Of a stretch of DNA of 9,332 nucleotides, positions 1-7,818 are shown piece after piece. Position numbers and translations under genes: made by a program. The stretch is from Roseburia sp. (lineage in GTDB: Bacteria > Bacillota_A > Clostridia > Lachnospirales > Lachnospiraceae): contig JAFYQA010000178.1 of the NCBI GenBank assembly GCA_017547315.1, forward strand, positions 1 through 9,332, in the 5' to 3' direction. The notes beneath the pieces are model-generated. The model searched no databases, was not told the DNA's origin, and was given only the letters and a program-made list of their open reading frames with translations. Numbering within the stretch: position 1 is the first letter of the stretch; every line of letters begins with the position of its first letter.

Positions 1-49
1 AATCCACGAACAACGTCATGGCGAAGTCCCATCTTCGCTCTTTTGTCAT
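1..49 (-). CDS. possible 5' end of an unidentified gene, cut by the window edge
   Basis: An ATG at 49 opens a frame with no stop to the window edge, reading MTKERRWDFAMTLFVD (16 residues). It starts about 15 bases after the start point predicted from the promoter at 71-99, so something is probably transcribed here. No Shine-Dalgarno sequence lies in front of this ATG; the leader is an A-rich stretch. A second frame, from an ATG at 32 (MGLRHDVVRG), is also open and is not clearly better or worse. The stretch also holds a perfect 6-bp inverted repeat (GCGAAG 21-26, CTTCGC 33-38), which would suit a structured RNA. I do not recognise the protein and assign no function. Sixteen codons cannot establish coding; the call rests on the promoter and open frame. 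Confidence 0.3.
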   Translation of the reverse strand, partial: MTKERRWDFAMTLFVD

Positions 50-70
50 GTCATTTTTTATTTCACACCC

Positions 71-99
71 ATTATACACTATCTTTTAGATTTTGCGAA
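71..99 (-). promoter_or_regulatory. promoter of the transcript running off the left edge
   Basis: On the minus strand there is a perfect TATAAT -10 box (76 down to 71). It is preceded, with exactly 17 bases between, by TTCGCA (99 down to 94), a 4-of-6 match to the TTGACA -35 box. Transcription should begin near position 64. The promoter lies just after the nifJ terminator, so the left-edge transcript appears independent of nifJ. Confidence 0.5.
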
Positions 100-113
100 C
101 TTTCCTATAAAGT

Positions 114-146
114 AAAAAACAGGGCACGCCTTTCGGCGTGCCCTGT
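114..146 (-). terminator. intrinsic terminator of nifJ
   Basis: A perfect 12-bp GC-rich stem (119-130 with 135-146, core GGGCACGCC/GGCGTGCCC) closes on a 4-base loop. On the minus strand it is followed by a run of T (complement of A at 114-119). It begins about 20 bases after the nifJ stop codon, the usual layout of a Rho-independent terminator. The run of T lies on the minus side only, so it acts on nifJ. Confidence 0.93.
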
Positions 147-166
147 ACTTTGCAATCATATAATGA

Positions 167-3100
167 TTATTCAGCTCCGTATAATGTTTTTAATCTGTTC
201 AGATAATCATATCTAGCTTTTGCAGCTTCTTCAGATTTTGCGAAGAGTTCTGCTGCACGTCCTGGATTTGCACGTTTTAATGCATTGTAACGTACTTCTC
301 CATCAAGGAATGTCTGATAATCTTCTGTAGGTTCTTTAGAATCTAAGATGAATGCATCTTTTCCTTCTGCTTTGAGTGCTGGATTGTATCTGAAGCAGTG
401 CCAGTAACCACATGCTACTGCGTTAGCTTCTTCTGTCTGAGCTTTGCTCATACCTTTCTTAATACCATGGTTGATACATGGAGCGTAAGCGATGATGAGT
501 GATGGTCCTGGATAAGCTTCTGCTTCTGCGATTGCTTTTACGCACTGGTTGTAATCAGCACCCATAGCGATCTGAGCAACGTATACATAACCATAGCTCA
601 TTGCGATGCTTGCAAGGTCTTTCTTCTTCACGTCTTTACCGCCTGCTGCGAACTGAGCGATCGCACCAACTGGTGTTGCTTTTGAAGACTGTCCACCTGT
701 GTTAGAGTAAACTTCTGTATCGAATACCATGATGTTGATATCTTTTCCGGAAGCTAATACATGGTCAACACCACCGAAACCGATGTCGTATGCCCATCCG
801 TCACCACCGAAGATCCACTGTGATTTCTTAGCAAGGAAGTCTTTGTCTTTTAAGATTTCCTGTGCTCTGTCACATCCGCAAGCTTCTAATGCAGCAACTA
901 ATTTATCTGTAGCAGCACCGTTTGTTGCACCTACTGAGAATGTATCTAACCATTCCTGTGCAGCTGCTTTTACATCTTCTTTTTCAGCATTTTCTGCTAA
1001 GTATTCAACTTTTGTTCTTAATCTGTCACGAAGCGCTTTCTGTGCAAGGCTCATACCATAACCGAACTCTGCAGCATCTTCGAATAAGGAGTTAGACCAT
1101 GCAGGTCCCTGTCCTTTCGCATTTACCGTATATGGTGTAGATGGTGAAGAGTTTGCCCAGATTGAAGAACAACCTGTTGCGTTTGCAATGTACATTCTGT
1201 CACCAAATAACTGTGTTACTAATTTTGCGTATGGTGTTTCACCACAACCTGCACAAGCTCCTGAGAACTCAAGGAGTGGAGTTTTAAACTGAGAACCTTT
1301 TACAGTTGCTTCTTTGAATTTTGCGATAACATCTTCTTTTTCTGGTAATGTTACTGCGTAGTCAAAGAATTTCTGTGTTCCAACGTTTGCTTCCATGTTT
1401 TCCATTGCAATTGCTTTTGCACCTTTTTTACCTGGACATACGTTTACACAAGATCCACAACCTGTACAGTCAAGTGCTGATACAACGATTGCAAATTTCT
1501 TGTCTGCCATACCAGTCATAGGAACTGCTGTCATTCCTTCTGGAGCTGCTGCAGCTTCTTCTTCAGTCATTGCTACCGGACGGATAACAGCGTGAGGACA
1601 TACATAAGCACATCTGTTACACTGGATACAGTTTTCAGGATTCCATACTGGGATATCTACTGCAATACCACGTTTTTCAAATGCAGAAGAACCTGATGGA
1701 GTTGTACCATCTACATAATCTTTAAATGCAGATACTGGTAATTTGTTACCTTCCTGTGCGTTAACAGGAATCTGGATATTGTTAACGAAATCAACAACTG
1801 CAGAATCGCCAGCTACTGATTTTCCTAAGAATTCATCTTCGCAGTCTTTCCAGCTTTCCGGAATTTCAATCTTAACGATCTGTTTTGCACCAGCATCGAT
1901 TGCGTCATAGTTCATCTGAACAATCTTATCACCTTTTTTGCCATAAGAAGCTTTTGCTGCTGCTTTCATTAAAGCGTTTGCTTCTTCGCCTGGGATAATG
2001 TTTGCTAATTCGAAGAATGCAGACTGGAGAACTGTATTGATACGTCCGCCTAATCCGATTTCTTTACCAATCTTGATACCGTCGATTACATAGAACTGAA
2101 TGTTATGTTCTGCCATGTATCTCTTAGCCTGTCCTGGTAAGTGAGCTTCAATACCTGCCATATCCCATGGGCAGTTTAATAAGAATGTACCGCCATCTTT
2201 CAAATCCTGTACCATATTGTATTTACGTACATAAGATGGGTTATGACAAGCAACAAAGTTTGCTTTTGAGATCAGGTATGTGGACTTGATTGGATCCTTA
2301 CCAAATCTTAAGTGTGAAATTGTAACACCGCCGGATTTCTTTGAGTCATAATCAAAGTAAGCCTGAGCGTACATATCTGTATTATCACCGATAATCTTGA
2401 TAGAGTTTTTGTTCGCACCTACTGTACCGTCAGCACCAAGTCCCCAGAATTTACAAGCGATTGTGCTTTCCGGAGCGCAGGAAATTGGTTCACCAACTTC
2501 GAGAGAAAGGTTTGTAACGTCATCCACGATACCGATTGTGAATTTTTCTTTTTCTGTGTTTTTGAATACAGCAACGATCTGAGCCGGTGTTGTATCTTTA
2601 GAACCTAAGCCGTAACGTCCCATGAATACCGGAACTGCATCAAATTTAGATCCTTTTAATGCTGCAACAACATCTAACCATAATGGTTCACCGAGTGCAC
2701 CTGGTTCTTTTGTTCTGTCTAATACTGTAATCTGTTTTACAGTTTCCGGAATTGCTGCGATTAAAGCTTCTGCTGAGAATGGTCTGAAAAGACGTACTTT
2801 TACAACACCAACTTTTTCGCCTGCTGCTGTTAAGTATTCTACTGTTTCATCAATTGTTTCACAAGCAGAACCCATAGCAACGATAACGTGTTCCGCATCT
2901 GCTGCACCATGGTAGTTGAAAAGTTTGTAATCTGTACCAAGTTTTGCATTTACTTTGTCCATGCATTCCTGAACGATTGCCGGCATTGCATCATAGTATG
3001 GGTTACAAGCTTCTCTCGCCTGGAAGAAGATATCTGCGTTCTGAGCTGAACCTCTTTCTACAGGATGGTTTGGATTTAATGCATCTCTTCTGTAAGCGTC

Positions 3101-3700
3101 GATTGCATCTAAATCTACCATATCTTTTAAATCTTCGTAATCCCACATTTCAATCTTCTGGATTTCATGAGATGTTCTGAAACCATCGAAGAAGTTGATA
3201 AATGGAAGACGTCCTTTGATTGCTGCACAATGTGCAACTGGTGTTAAGTCCATAACTTCCTGAACACTTGATTCACAAAGCATTGCAACACCTGTCTGAC
3301 GACATGCATAAACGTCTGAGTGGTCACCAAAAATAGATAATGCATGGCTTGCAATTGCACGAGCAGATACATTGATAACGCCCGGAAGTCTTTCACCAGC
3401 AAGTTTGTAAAGGTTCGGGATCATAAGTAAAAGTCCCTGTGATGCTGTAAATGTAGTTGTTAAAGCACCTGCTGCAAGGGATCCGTGTACAGCACCTGCT
3501 GCCCCTGCTTCAGACTGCATTTCAGTTACCTGTACAGTCTGTCCAAAAATATTTTCTCTTCCCTGAGTAGCCCATTCATCTGTTGCTTCGGCCATTACAG
3601 ATGATGGTGTAATTGGATAAATCGCTGCAACATCTGAATACGCATAAGACACGTGGGCTGCTGCATGATTACCATCCATGGTTTTCATTTTTCTAGCCAT
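167..3700 (-). CDS. nifJ: pyruvate:ferredoxin (flavodoxin) oxidoreductase, single-chain
   Basis: This enzyme oxidatively decarboxylates pyruvate with CoA to acetyl-CoA and CO2 and passes the electrons to ferredoxin or flavodoxin. It is the cytoplasmic entry to acetyl-CoA in anaerobes. The 1177-residue chain has the family's domain order: a pyruvate/thiamine-diphosphate domain with YPITPSS at 28-34; a transketolase C-like domain near 265-410; the gamma-type domain near 420-620; a two-cluster ferredoxin domain with CxxCxxCxxxCP at 691-702 and 745-756; and the thiamine-binding domain with GDGWAYDIGFGG at 966-977. Cys816, Cys819, Cys844 and Cys1075 fit the proximal [4Fe-4S] ligands. The chain ends soon after the thiamine domain, without the C-terminal extension of the Desulfovibrio africanus enzyme. 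Start ATG 3700 is chosen because AGGAGG lies 9 bases upstream; an in-frame ATG at 3736 would add 12 residues read through that ribosome binding site. The gene has its own promoter and terminator and shows no frameshift. Confidence 0.97.
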   Translation of the reverse strand: MARKMKTMDGNHAAAHVSYAYSDVAAIYPITPSSVMAEATDEWATQGRENIFGQTVQVTEMQSEAGAAGAVHGSLAAGALTTTFTASQGLLLMIPNLYKLAGERLPGVINVSARAIASHALSIFGDHSDVYACRQTGVAMLCESSVQEVMDLTPVAHCAAIKGRLPFINFFDGFRTSHEIQKIEMWDYEDLKDMVDLDAIDAYRRDALNPNHPVERGSAQNADIFFQAREACNPYYDAMPAIVQECMDKVNAKLGTDYKLFNYHGAADAEHVIVAMGSACETIDETVEYLTAAGEKVGVVKVRLFRPFSAEALIAAIPETVKQITVLDRTKEPGALGEPLWLDVVAALKGSKFDAVPVFMGRYGLGSKDTTPAQIVAVFKNTEKEKFTIGIVDDVTNLSLEVGEPISCAPESTIACKFWGLGADGTVGANKNSIKIIGDNTDMYAQAYFDYDSKKSGGVTISHLRFGKDPIKSTYLISKANFVACHNPSYVRKYNMVQDLKDGGTFLLNCPWDMAGIEAHLPGQAKRYMAEHNIQFYVIDGIKIGKEIGLGGRINTVLQSAFFELANIIPGEEANALMKAAAKASYGKKGDKIVQMNYDAIDAGAKQIVKIEIPESWKDCEDEFLGKSVAGDSAVVDFVNNIQIPVNAQEGNKLPVSAFKDYVDGTTPSGSSAFEKRGIAVDIPVWNPENCIQCNRCAYVCPHAVIRPVAMTEEEAAAAPEGMTAVPMTGMADKKFAIVVSALDCTGCGSCVNVCPGKKGAKAIAMENMEANVGTQKFFDYAVTLPEKEDVIAKFKEATVKGSQFKTPLLEFSGACAGCGETPYAKLVTQLFGDRMYIANATGCSSIWANSSPSTPYTVNAKGQGPAWSNSLFEDAAEFGYGMSLAQKALRDRLRTKVEYLAENAEKEDVKAAAQEWLDTFSVGATNGAATDKLVAALEACGCDRAQEILKDKDFLAKKSQWIFGGDGWAYDIGFGGVDHVLASGKDINIMVFDTEVYSNTGGQSSKATPVGAIAQFAAGGKDVKKKDLASIAMSYGYVYVAQIAMGADYNQCVKAIAEAEAYPGPSLIIAYAPCINHGIKKGMSKAQTEEANAVACGYWHCFRYNPALKAEGKDAFILDSKEPTEDYQTFLDGEVRYNALKRANPGRAAELFAKSEEAAKARYDYLNRLKTLYGAE

Positions 3701-3709
3701 TGGTTTTTT

Positions 3710-3715
3710 CCTCCT
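3710..3715 (-). promoter_or_regulatory. ribosome binding site that decides the nifJ start
   Basis: A perfect AGGAGG on the minus strand lies 9 bases before the ATG at 3700. It falls inside the frame that would be used from the ATG at 3736, which argues for the shorter protein beginning MARKMKTMDG. Confidence 0.9.
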
Positions 3716-3805
3716 TTTATAACCATAAAAAATCAAGTTTTCAATTATAGCTGTAAACTATAGAAAGACGCCAAAACGACTCATCTTTCATTTCATTTAC
3801 CGTAT

Positions 3806-3834
3806 ATCATATCACATGTGTATAAAACTGTCTA
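3806..3834 (-). promoter_or_regulatory. nifJ promoter (extended -10)
   Basis: On the minus strand, TAGACA (3834-3829, 5 of 6 to TTGACA) is followed after exactly 17 bases by TATGAT (3811-3806, 5 of 6 to TATAAT). A TG sits one base before the -10 box, the extended -10 feature. The start point should be near 3799, giving an untranslated leader of about 99 bases before the nifJ ATG. This is the best-matching promoter in the gap and makes nifJ a transcription unit separate from dnaJ. Confidence 0.7.
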
Positions 3835-3860
3835 TAAAACTTTGAATTATTTTTGCTTTT

Positions 3861-3898
3861 TTGTGCCTTTTTCACAGAAATTGACATTTTTTTCACAA
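3861..3898 (-). promoter_or_regulatory. possible Rex-like redox operators upstream of nifJ
   Basis: Two neighbouring imperfect palindromes resemble the Rex operator TTGTGAANNNNTTCACAA. At 3881-3898 the plus strand reads TTGACATTTTTTTCACAA, with a perfect right half, a left half matching 3 of 5 core bases and correct spacing. At 3861-3877 it reads TTGTGCCTTTTTCACAG, with good halves but a centre one base short. Both lie 27 to 64 bases upstream of the predicted nifJ -35 box. Rex senses NADH/NAD+ and controls fermentation genes in Gram-positive bacteria, so the position makes sense. Neither site is perfect and the region is AT-rich, so this is a suggestion only. Confidence 0.3.
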
Positions 3899-3906
3899 TA
3901 TGCCAC

Positions 3907-3941
3907 AAAAAAAGAATGTGGCATCATCACATTCTTTTTTT
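3907..3941 (-). terminator. terminator of the hrcA-grpE-dnaK-dnaJ operon
   Basis: A perfect 14-bp inverted repeat (3907-3920 with 3928-3941) has GAATGTG/CACATTC as its core, A7 and T7 as outer arms and a 7-base loop. It starts about 21 bases after the dnaJ stop codon. The minus-strand transcript ends in U7, as an intrinsic terminator should. It is symmetric and could also work on the plus strand, though no plus-strand gene points at it. Confidence 0.85.
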
Positions 3942-3962
3942 ACACATCATCTTTTTCTTATG

Positions 3963-5138
3963 TTAATCTTCAAAAGTTTCTTTCAGTTTATCCATAAATC
4001 CTTTTTTCTTTGGTTTTACAGTTTCACTTTTTAAACTGTTTCCACTCACTGCATCAAAGTTGCGAAGTGCTTCCTTTGCTTCACTGCTCAGAGAAGTTGG
4101 CACCTGAACATTTAATGTAATGTAGTGGTCGCCACGTACCGATTTATTTCTTAAAGAAGGAACCCCTTTTCCACGCAGACGTACTCTCGTACCAGTCTGT
4201 GTTCCAGGTTTTACGTCATATTCCACTTTACCATCTACGGTATCGATCTGGATTGTTCCACCCAGCGCTGCTGCCGCAAAGCTGATTGGCACATTGGAGT
4301 AAATATCCATATCCTGACGCTGGAAGCTTGCATGGCGTGAAACGATCACTTCTACCAGTAAGTCACCTCTTGGACCGCCGTTTGTACCCGGTTCTCCTTT
4401 TTCTCTGATGCGGATGCTCTGTCCGTTATCAATACCGGCAGGGATTGTCACCTGTATTTTCTTCTTATTCGCAATATATCCACTGCCGTAGCAGTCCGGA
4501 CATTTTTCTTTGATAATCTTACCGCTTCCGTTACATTCCGGACAAGTGCGGACACTCTGCATGGTTCCAAACATGGTCTGCTGGTTGTATGTCACCTGAC
4601 CGCGTCCGCCGCATTTTGAACATGTTTCCGGACTGGTTCCTGCTTTTGCACCTGTTCCATGGCAGGATGTACAAGTATCTTTCAATGTCAGGTCTAATTC
4701 TTTTTCACAGCCAAAGACTGCTTCTTCGAAAGTAATACGAACACTGGCTCTGACATTGGCGCCCTGCATTGGTCCATTGTTAGAACGTCTGCTTCTTCCG
4801 CCGCCGCCAAATAAATCGCCAAAGATATCTCCGAAAATATCACCCATATCTCCGCCAAAATCAAAACCGCCGAAACCTCCAAAGCCACCGGCTCCGCCGC
4901 CGCCGTTTTCAAAGGCTGCATGACCAAACTGATCATAGGTTTTTCTCTTTTCCGCATCACTTAAAACTGCATAAGCCTCGGAAGCTTCTTTAAACTTCTT
5001 TTCTGCTTCTGCATCTCCCGGATTCATATCCGGATGATATTTTTTCGCAAGTTTTCGATAAGCACTTTTAATTTCCGAGTCACTGGCACTTTTGGCAACG
5101 CCCAGGACTTCGTAATAATCGCGTTTTGCTTCTGCCAT
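3963..5138 (-). CDS. dnaJ: Hsp40 co-chaperone DnaJ
   Basis: DnaJ binds unfolded proteins, hands them to DnaK and stimulates DnaK ATP hydrolysis in the cytoplasm. The 391-residue protein has all parts of a type I DnaJ: an N-terminal J domain (about 6-71) with the essential HPD triad at 35-37; a Gly/Phe-rich linker (about 78-115) with the [11 protein letters not shown] segment; and four zinc-binding CxxCxGxG repeats starting at Cys156, Cys173, Cys199 and Cys213. The C-terminal substrate-binding region follows, from about 225 onward. Length is slightly above the 376 of E. coli DnaJ. Start ATG 5138 has an AGAGG-type ribosome binding site at 5150-5154, about 11 bases upstream. It is the last gene of the operon, 70 bases after dnaK with a hairpin in that gap, and is followed by a terminator. 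Nothing is missing or unusual in the protein. Confidence 0.98.
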   Translation of the reverse strand: MAEAKRDYYEVLGVAKSASDSEIKSAYRKLAKKYHPDMNPGDAEAEKKFKEASEAYAVLSDAEKRKTYDQFGHAAFENGGGGAGGFGGFGGFDFGGDMGDIFGDIFGDLFGGGGRSRRSNNGPMQGANVRASVRITFEEAVFGCEKELDLTLKDTCTSCHGTGAKAGTSPETCSKCGGRGQVTYNQQTMFGTMQSVRTCPECNGSGKIIKEKCPDCYGSGYIANKKKIQVTIPAGIDNGQSIRIREKGEPGTNGGPRGDLLVEVIVSRHASFQRQDMDIYSNVPISFAAAALGGTIQIDTVDGKVEYDVKPGTQTGTRVRLRGKGVPSLRNKSVRGDHYITLNVQVPTSLSSEAKEALRNFDAVSGNSLKSETVKPKKKGFMDKLKETFED

Positions 5139-5160
5139 AATTTCATCTACCTCTTACGCA

Positions 5161-5192
5161 GTATAAGGGAGCATTTTCAACGCTCCCTATAC
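5161..5192 (-). other. intercistronic hairpin between dnaK and dnaJ
   Basis: AGGGAGC (5166-5172) pairs perfectly with GCTCCCT (5182-5188). The stem extends by four more pairs (5161-5164 with 5189-5192) after a single bulged A at 5165; the loop is 9 bases. On the minus strand no run of T follows, so it does not look like a terminator. It starts 17 bases after the dnaK stop and ends about 22 bases before the dnaJ start. An mRNA-stability or processing role that protects the dnaK message, or weak attenuation of dnaJ, is inferred. Confidence 0.7.
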
Positions 5193-5208
5193 CACTATTT
5201 CACTTTTC

Positions 5209-7074
5209 TTAAACTTCTCTGAAGTCTCCATCTACGATGTCATCGTCTGGAGCTGTGTATCCGGCACCTGCGCCTGCGCCCATGTCAGGACCTGCGCCCT
5301 GTGCACCCTGAGCCTGTTCGTAAACTTTTGCAAACAGTTTCTGCGCACTTTCCATCAGTTTTTCTTTACCTGATTTTAATGCATCTAAGTCAGCATCGTT
5401 GATTTCTTCCATGTTTGCTGTTCTTTCGATCACTGCTTTTAATGCTGCAAGGTCAGCTTCTACTGCAGATTTGTCTGCCGCATCGATCTTATCGCCAACT
5501 TCTTCCATTGCTTTTTCAGTCTGGAATACCATAGCATCAGCATCGTTTCTAGCATCCACTGCTTCTTTACGTTTTTTGTCCTGTGCTTCGAATTCAGCAG
5601 CTTCTTTTACTGCTCTTTCGATATCATCATCAGACATATTAGAACCAGCTGTAATTGTGATGTGCTGTTCTTTGCCTGTTCCTAAATCTTTTGCAGATAC
5701 ATTTACAATACCGTTAGCATCGATATCGAAGGTTACTTCGATCTGTGGAACACCACGTCTTGCTGGTGGGATACCATCAAGTCTGAACTGTCCTAAGGAT
5801 TTGTTGTCTCTTGCGAACTGTCTTTCACCCTGTACGACATTAATATCTACTGCTGTCTGGTTGTCAGCTGCTGTAGAGAAGATCTGGCTCTTCTTTGTAG
5901 GAATTGTTGTATTTCTTTCGATGAGTCTTGTCGCAATACCACCCATTGTTTCGATAGAAAGTGATAATGGTGTTACGTCGAGGAGAAGGATTTCTCCTGC
6001 ACCTGCATCTCCAGCTAATTTACCACCCTGGATAGAAGCACCAAGTGCTACACATTCGTCTGGATTTAATGATTTGCTTGGTTCATGACCTGTGAGCATT
6101 TTTACTTTGTCCTGAACTGCAGGAATACGTGTAGAACCACCTACTAATAATACTTTACCAAGTTCAGATGGAGAAACACCTGCATCTCTTAAAGCGTTCT
6201 GTACAGGACCAGCAGTTCTTTCTACTAAGTCATGTGTTAATTCATCAAATTTTGCTCTTGTAAGGTTCATATCTAAGTGAAGTTGACCAGAAGCGTTCAT
6301 GCTGATGTATGGTAAGTTAATGTTTGTTGTAGTTGCAGAAGATAATTCTTTTTTCGCTTTTTCTGCAGCTTCTCTTAATCTCTGAAGAGCCATTTTATCG
6401 TTAGATAAGTCTACGCCTTCCATTCTCTTGAATTCAGCTAACATATAATCTGTGATTTTCTGGTCGAAGTCATCCCCACCAAGTCTGTTATCACCGCTTG
6501 TAGATAATACTTCGATAACACCATCACCAATTTCGATAATGGATACGTCGAATGTACCACCACCTAAGTCATATACCATGATTTTCTGTTCATGTTCGTT
6601 ATCAAGACCGTAAGCTAATGCTGCAGCTGTAGGTTCGTTGATAATACGTTTTACTTCAAGACCTGCAATTTTACCTGCATCCTTTGTAGCCTGACGCTGA
6701 GCATCGTTAAAGTAAGCAGGAACTGTGATAACAGCTTCTGTAACTTTTTCTCCTAAATAACTTTCCGCATCTGCTTTTAATTTCTGTAAAATCATTGCAG
6801 AAATCTGCTGTGGAGAATATTTTTTGTCATCGATAGTTCTGCCGCGGTCTGTACCCATATCTCTTTTAATGGAAGAGATTGTTTTTTCTGCGTTTGTTAC
6901 AGCCTGACGTTTTGCAGGTTCACCAACTAATCTTTCTCCTGTTTTTGTAAATGCTACTACAGATGGTGTAGTTCTTGCACCTTCTGTATTTGTGATAACG
7001 GTAGGTTTTCCACCTTCCATAACAGCTACACAGCTGTTTGTAGTACCTAAGTCAATACCAATAATTTTACTCAT
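5209..7074 (-). CDS. dnaK: Hsp70 chaperone DnaK
   Basis: DnaK is the ATP-dependent cytoplasmic chaperone that binds exposed hydrophobic segments of proteins, working with DnaJ and GrpE. The 621-residue chain is complete. The nucleotide-binding domain (1 to about 360) shows [14 protein letters not shown] at 5-18, [16 protein letters not shown] at 118-133, [10 protein letters not shown] at 169-178 and [14 protein letters not shown] at 308-321. The hydrophobic linker is [10 protein letters not shown] at 363-372. Then come the beta substrate-binding domain (about 373-480), the helical lid, and a Gly/Ala-rich tail ending in [12 protein letters not shown]. Between residues about 70 and 90 it lacks the roughly 24-residue insert of Gram-negative DnaK, supporting a Gram-positive host. 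Start ATG 7074 has a perfect AGGAGG (7083-7088) 8 bases upstream. It lies 60 bases after grpE. Its strong ribosome binding site suggests the highest translation in the operon. Confidence 0.99.
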   Translation of the reverse strand: MSKIIGIDLGTTNSCVAVMEGGKPTVITNTEGARTTPSVVAFTKTGERLVGEPAKRQAVTNAEKTISSIKRDMGTDRGRTIDDKKYSPQQISAMILQKLKADAESYLGEKVTEAVITVPAYFNDAQRQATKDAGKIAGLEVKRIINEPTAAALAYGLDNEHEQKIMVYDLGGGTFDVSIIEIGDGVIEVLSTSGDNRLGGDDFDQKITDYMLAEFKRMEGVDLSNDKMALQRLREAAEKAKKELSSATTTNINLPYISMNASGQLHLDMNLTRAKFDELTHDLVERTAGPVQNALRDAGVSPSELGKVLLVGGSTRIPAVQDKVKMLTGHEPSKSLNPDECVALGASIQGGKLAGDAGAGEILLLDVTPLSLSIETMGGIATRLIERNTTIPTKKSQIFSTAADNQTAVDINVVQGERQFARDNKSLGQFRLDGIPPARRGVPQIEVTFDIDANGIVNVSAKDLGTGKEQHITITAGSNMSDDDIERAVKEAAEFEAQDKKRKEAVDARNDADAMVFQTEKAMEEVGDKIDAADKSAVEADLAALKAVIERTANMEEINDADLDALKSGKEKLMESAQKLFAKVYEQAQGAQGAGPDMGAGAGAGYTAPDDDIVDGDFREV

Positions 7075-7134
7075 CTTTGTTTCCTCCTCTTTATACGGCC
7101 TATTTGCCTAATTAATTGTTTTTGTTTTCTAATT

Positions 7135-7800
7135 CTAACTTACCACACCAACCATACTGTAACGTACAACAGTATCGCGGTACATATATCCTTTTTGTAA
7201 TTCCTGGGCTACAATGCCTGATTCAAATTCTTCGCTTTCCACCTGCATTACTGCATTATGGAAATTAGGGTCGAATTCTTTTCCAACAGCTTCGATTGGT
7301 GTTACTCCGATTTTTTCCAATTCACTAAGCATTTGCTTATGAATCATACACATTCCGTCATAAAAAGAATCTTTATTATCCGGTTCGATGGCTGCCAATC
7401 CTCTTTCAAAGTTATCAATTACCGGTAAGATTTTTTCAACTACACTTTTTGCTCCGGTTTCAAACATCTGGGATTTTTCTTTTTCGGTTCTCTTACGGAA
7501 GTTTTCAAATTCTGCCATCTGACGTTTTGTTCTGTCTTCCAATTCGGCTACTTTTTCTTCTAAAGCGGCTACTTTTTTATCCTTTTTCTTTCCAAAGAAG
7601 CCTTTACTTTCTTTTTCCTTTTCAGATGCTTCTTCTGTTCCATCTGTTTCGGAAGCTTCTTCATTTTCTGCTTCTGTATCAGTTTCGCAACTTTCTGCTT
7701 CACATACTGTTTCTTCACAATTTTCAGTATTTTCTACAGCCTCAGCTTCCATTGTTTCTGTCTCTGCCTGCTTTAATTCTTCGTTTAAATTTTCCTGCAC
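7135..7800 (-). CDS. grpE: nucleotide exchange factor GrpE
   Basis: GrpE is a dimeric cytoplasmic factor that opens the DnaK nucleotide pocket to release ADP and so free the substrate. The 221-residue protein has a very acidic, low-complexity N-terminal tail (about 1-65), a basic stretch GKKKDKK at 70-76, a long coiled-coil dimerisation helix (about 75-135, with FENFRKRTEKEK at 98-109) and a C-terminal beta domain. That domain carries the family signature, with FDPNFHNAVM at 177-186 and LQKGYMYRDTVVRYSMV at 201-217. The start is a GTG at 7800; a GGA-type ribosome binding site (7812-7817) lies 11 bases upstream and overlaps the end of hrcA. An in-frame ATG at residue 17 has no comparable site. 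Only 18 bases separate it from hrcA, so the two are probably translationally linked. Three cysteines spaced every five residues (28, 33, 38) in the acidic tail are unusual. Confidence 0.97.
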   Translation of the reverse strand: MQENLNEELKQAETETMEAEAVENTENCEETVCEAESCETDTEAENEEASETDGTEEASEKEKESKGFFGKKKDKKVAALEEKVAELEDRTKRQMAEFENFRKRTEKEKSQMFETGAKSVVEKILPVIDNFERGLAAIEPDNKDSFYDGMCMIHKQMLSELEKIGVTPIEAVGKEFDPNFHNAVMQVESEEFESGIVAQELQKGYMYRDTVVRYSMVGVVS

Positions 7801-7818
7801 TTTTATCTATTTCCTTTC

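Noticed and set aside
729..3180. Several plus-strand open frames of 61-110 codons opposite nifJ
   Set aside because: All are antisense shadows of a complete, motif-rich gene and have no initiation signals or family features.
3701..3736. Longer nifJ with 12 extra N-terminal residues from ATG 3736
   Set aside because: The extra codons read through the perfect AGGAGG that serves ATG 3700, and the added sequence does not look like the family's N-terminus.
3744..3774. Second nifJ promoter with TATAAT at 3749-3744
   Set aside because: The -10 box is perfect, but the only -35 candidate (TTGGCG) is poor and 19 bases away; the promoter at 3806-3834 has better boxes and spacing.
4694..4960. Minus-strand frame of 88 codons inside dnaJ
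   Set aside because: It is an alternative frame within dnaJ with no ribosome binding site; the dnaJ frame carries all conserved motifs.
5399..6088. Long plus-strand open frame (229 codons) opposite dnaK
   Set aside because: It mirrors the highly biased codons of dnaK on the other strand, has no ribosome binding site or recognisable domain, and lies wholly inside a certain gene.
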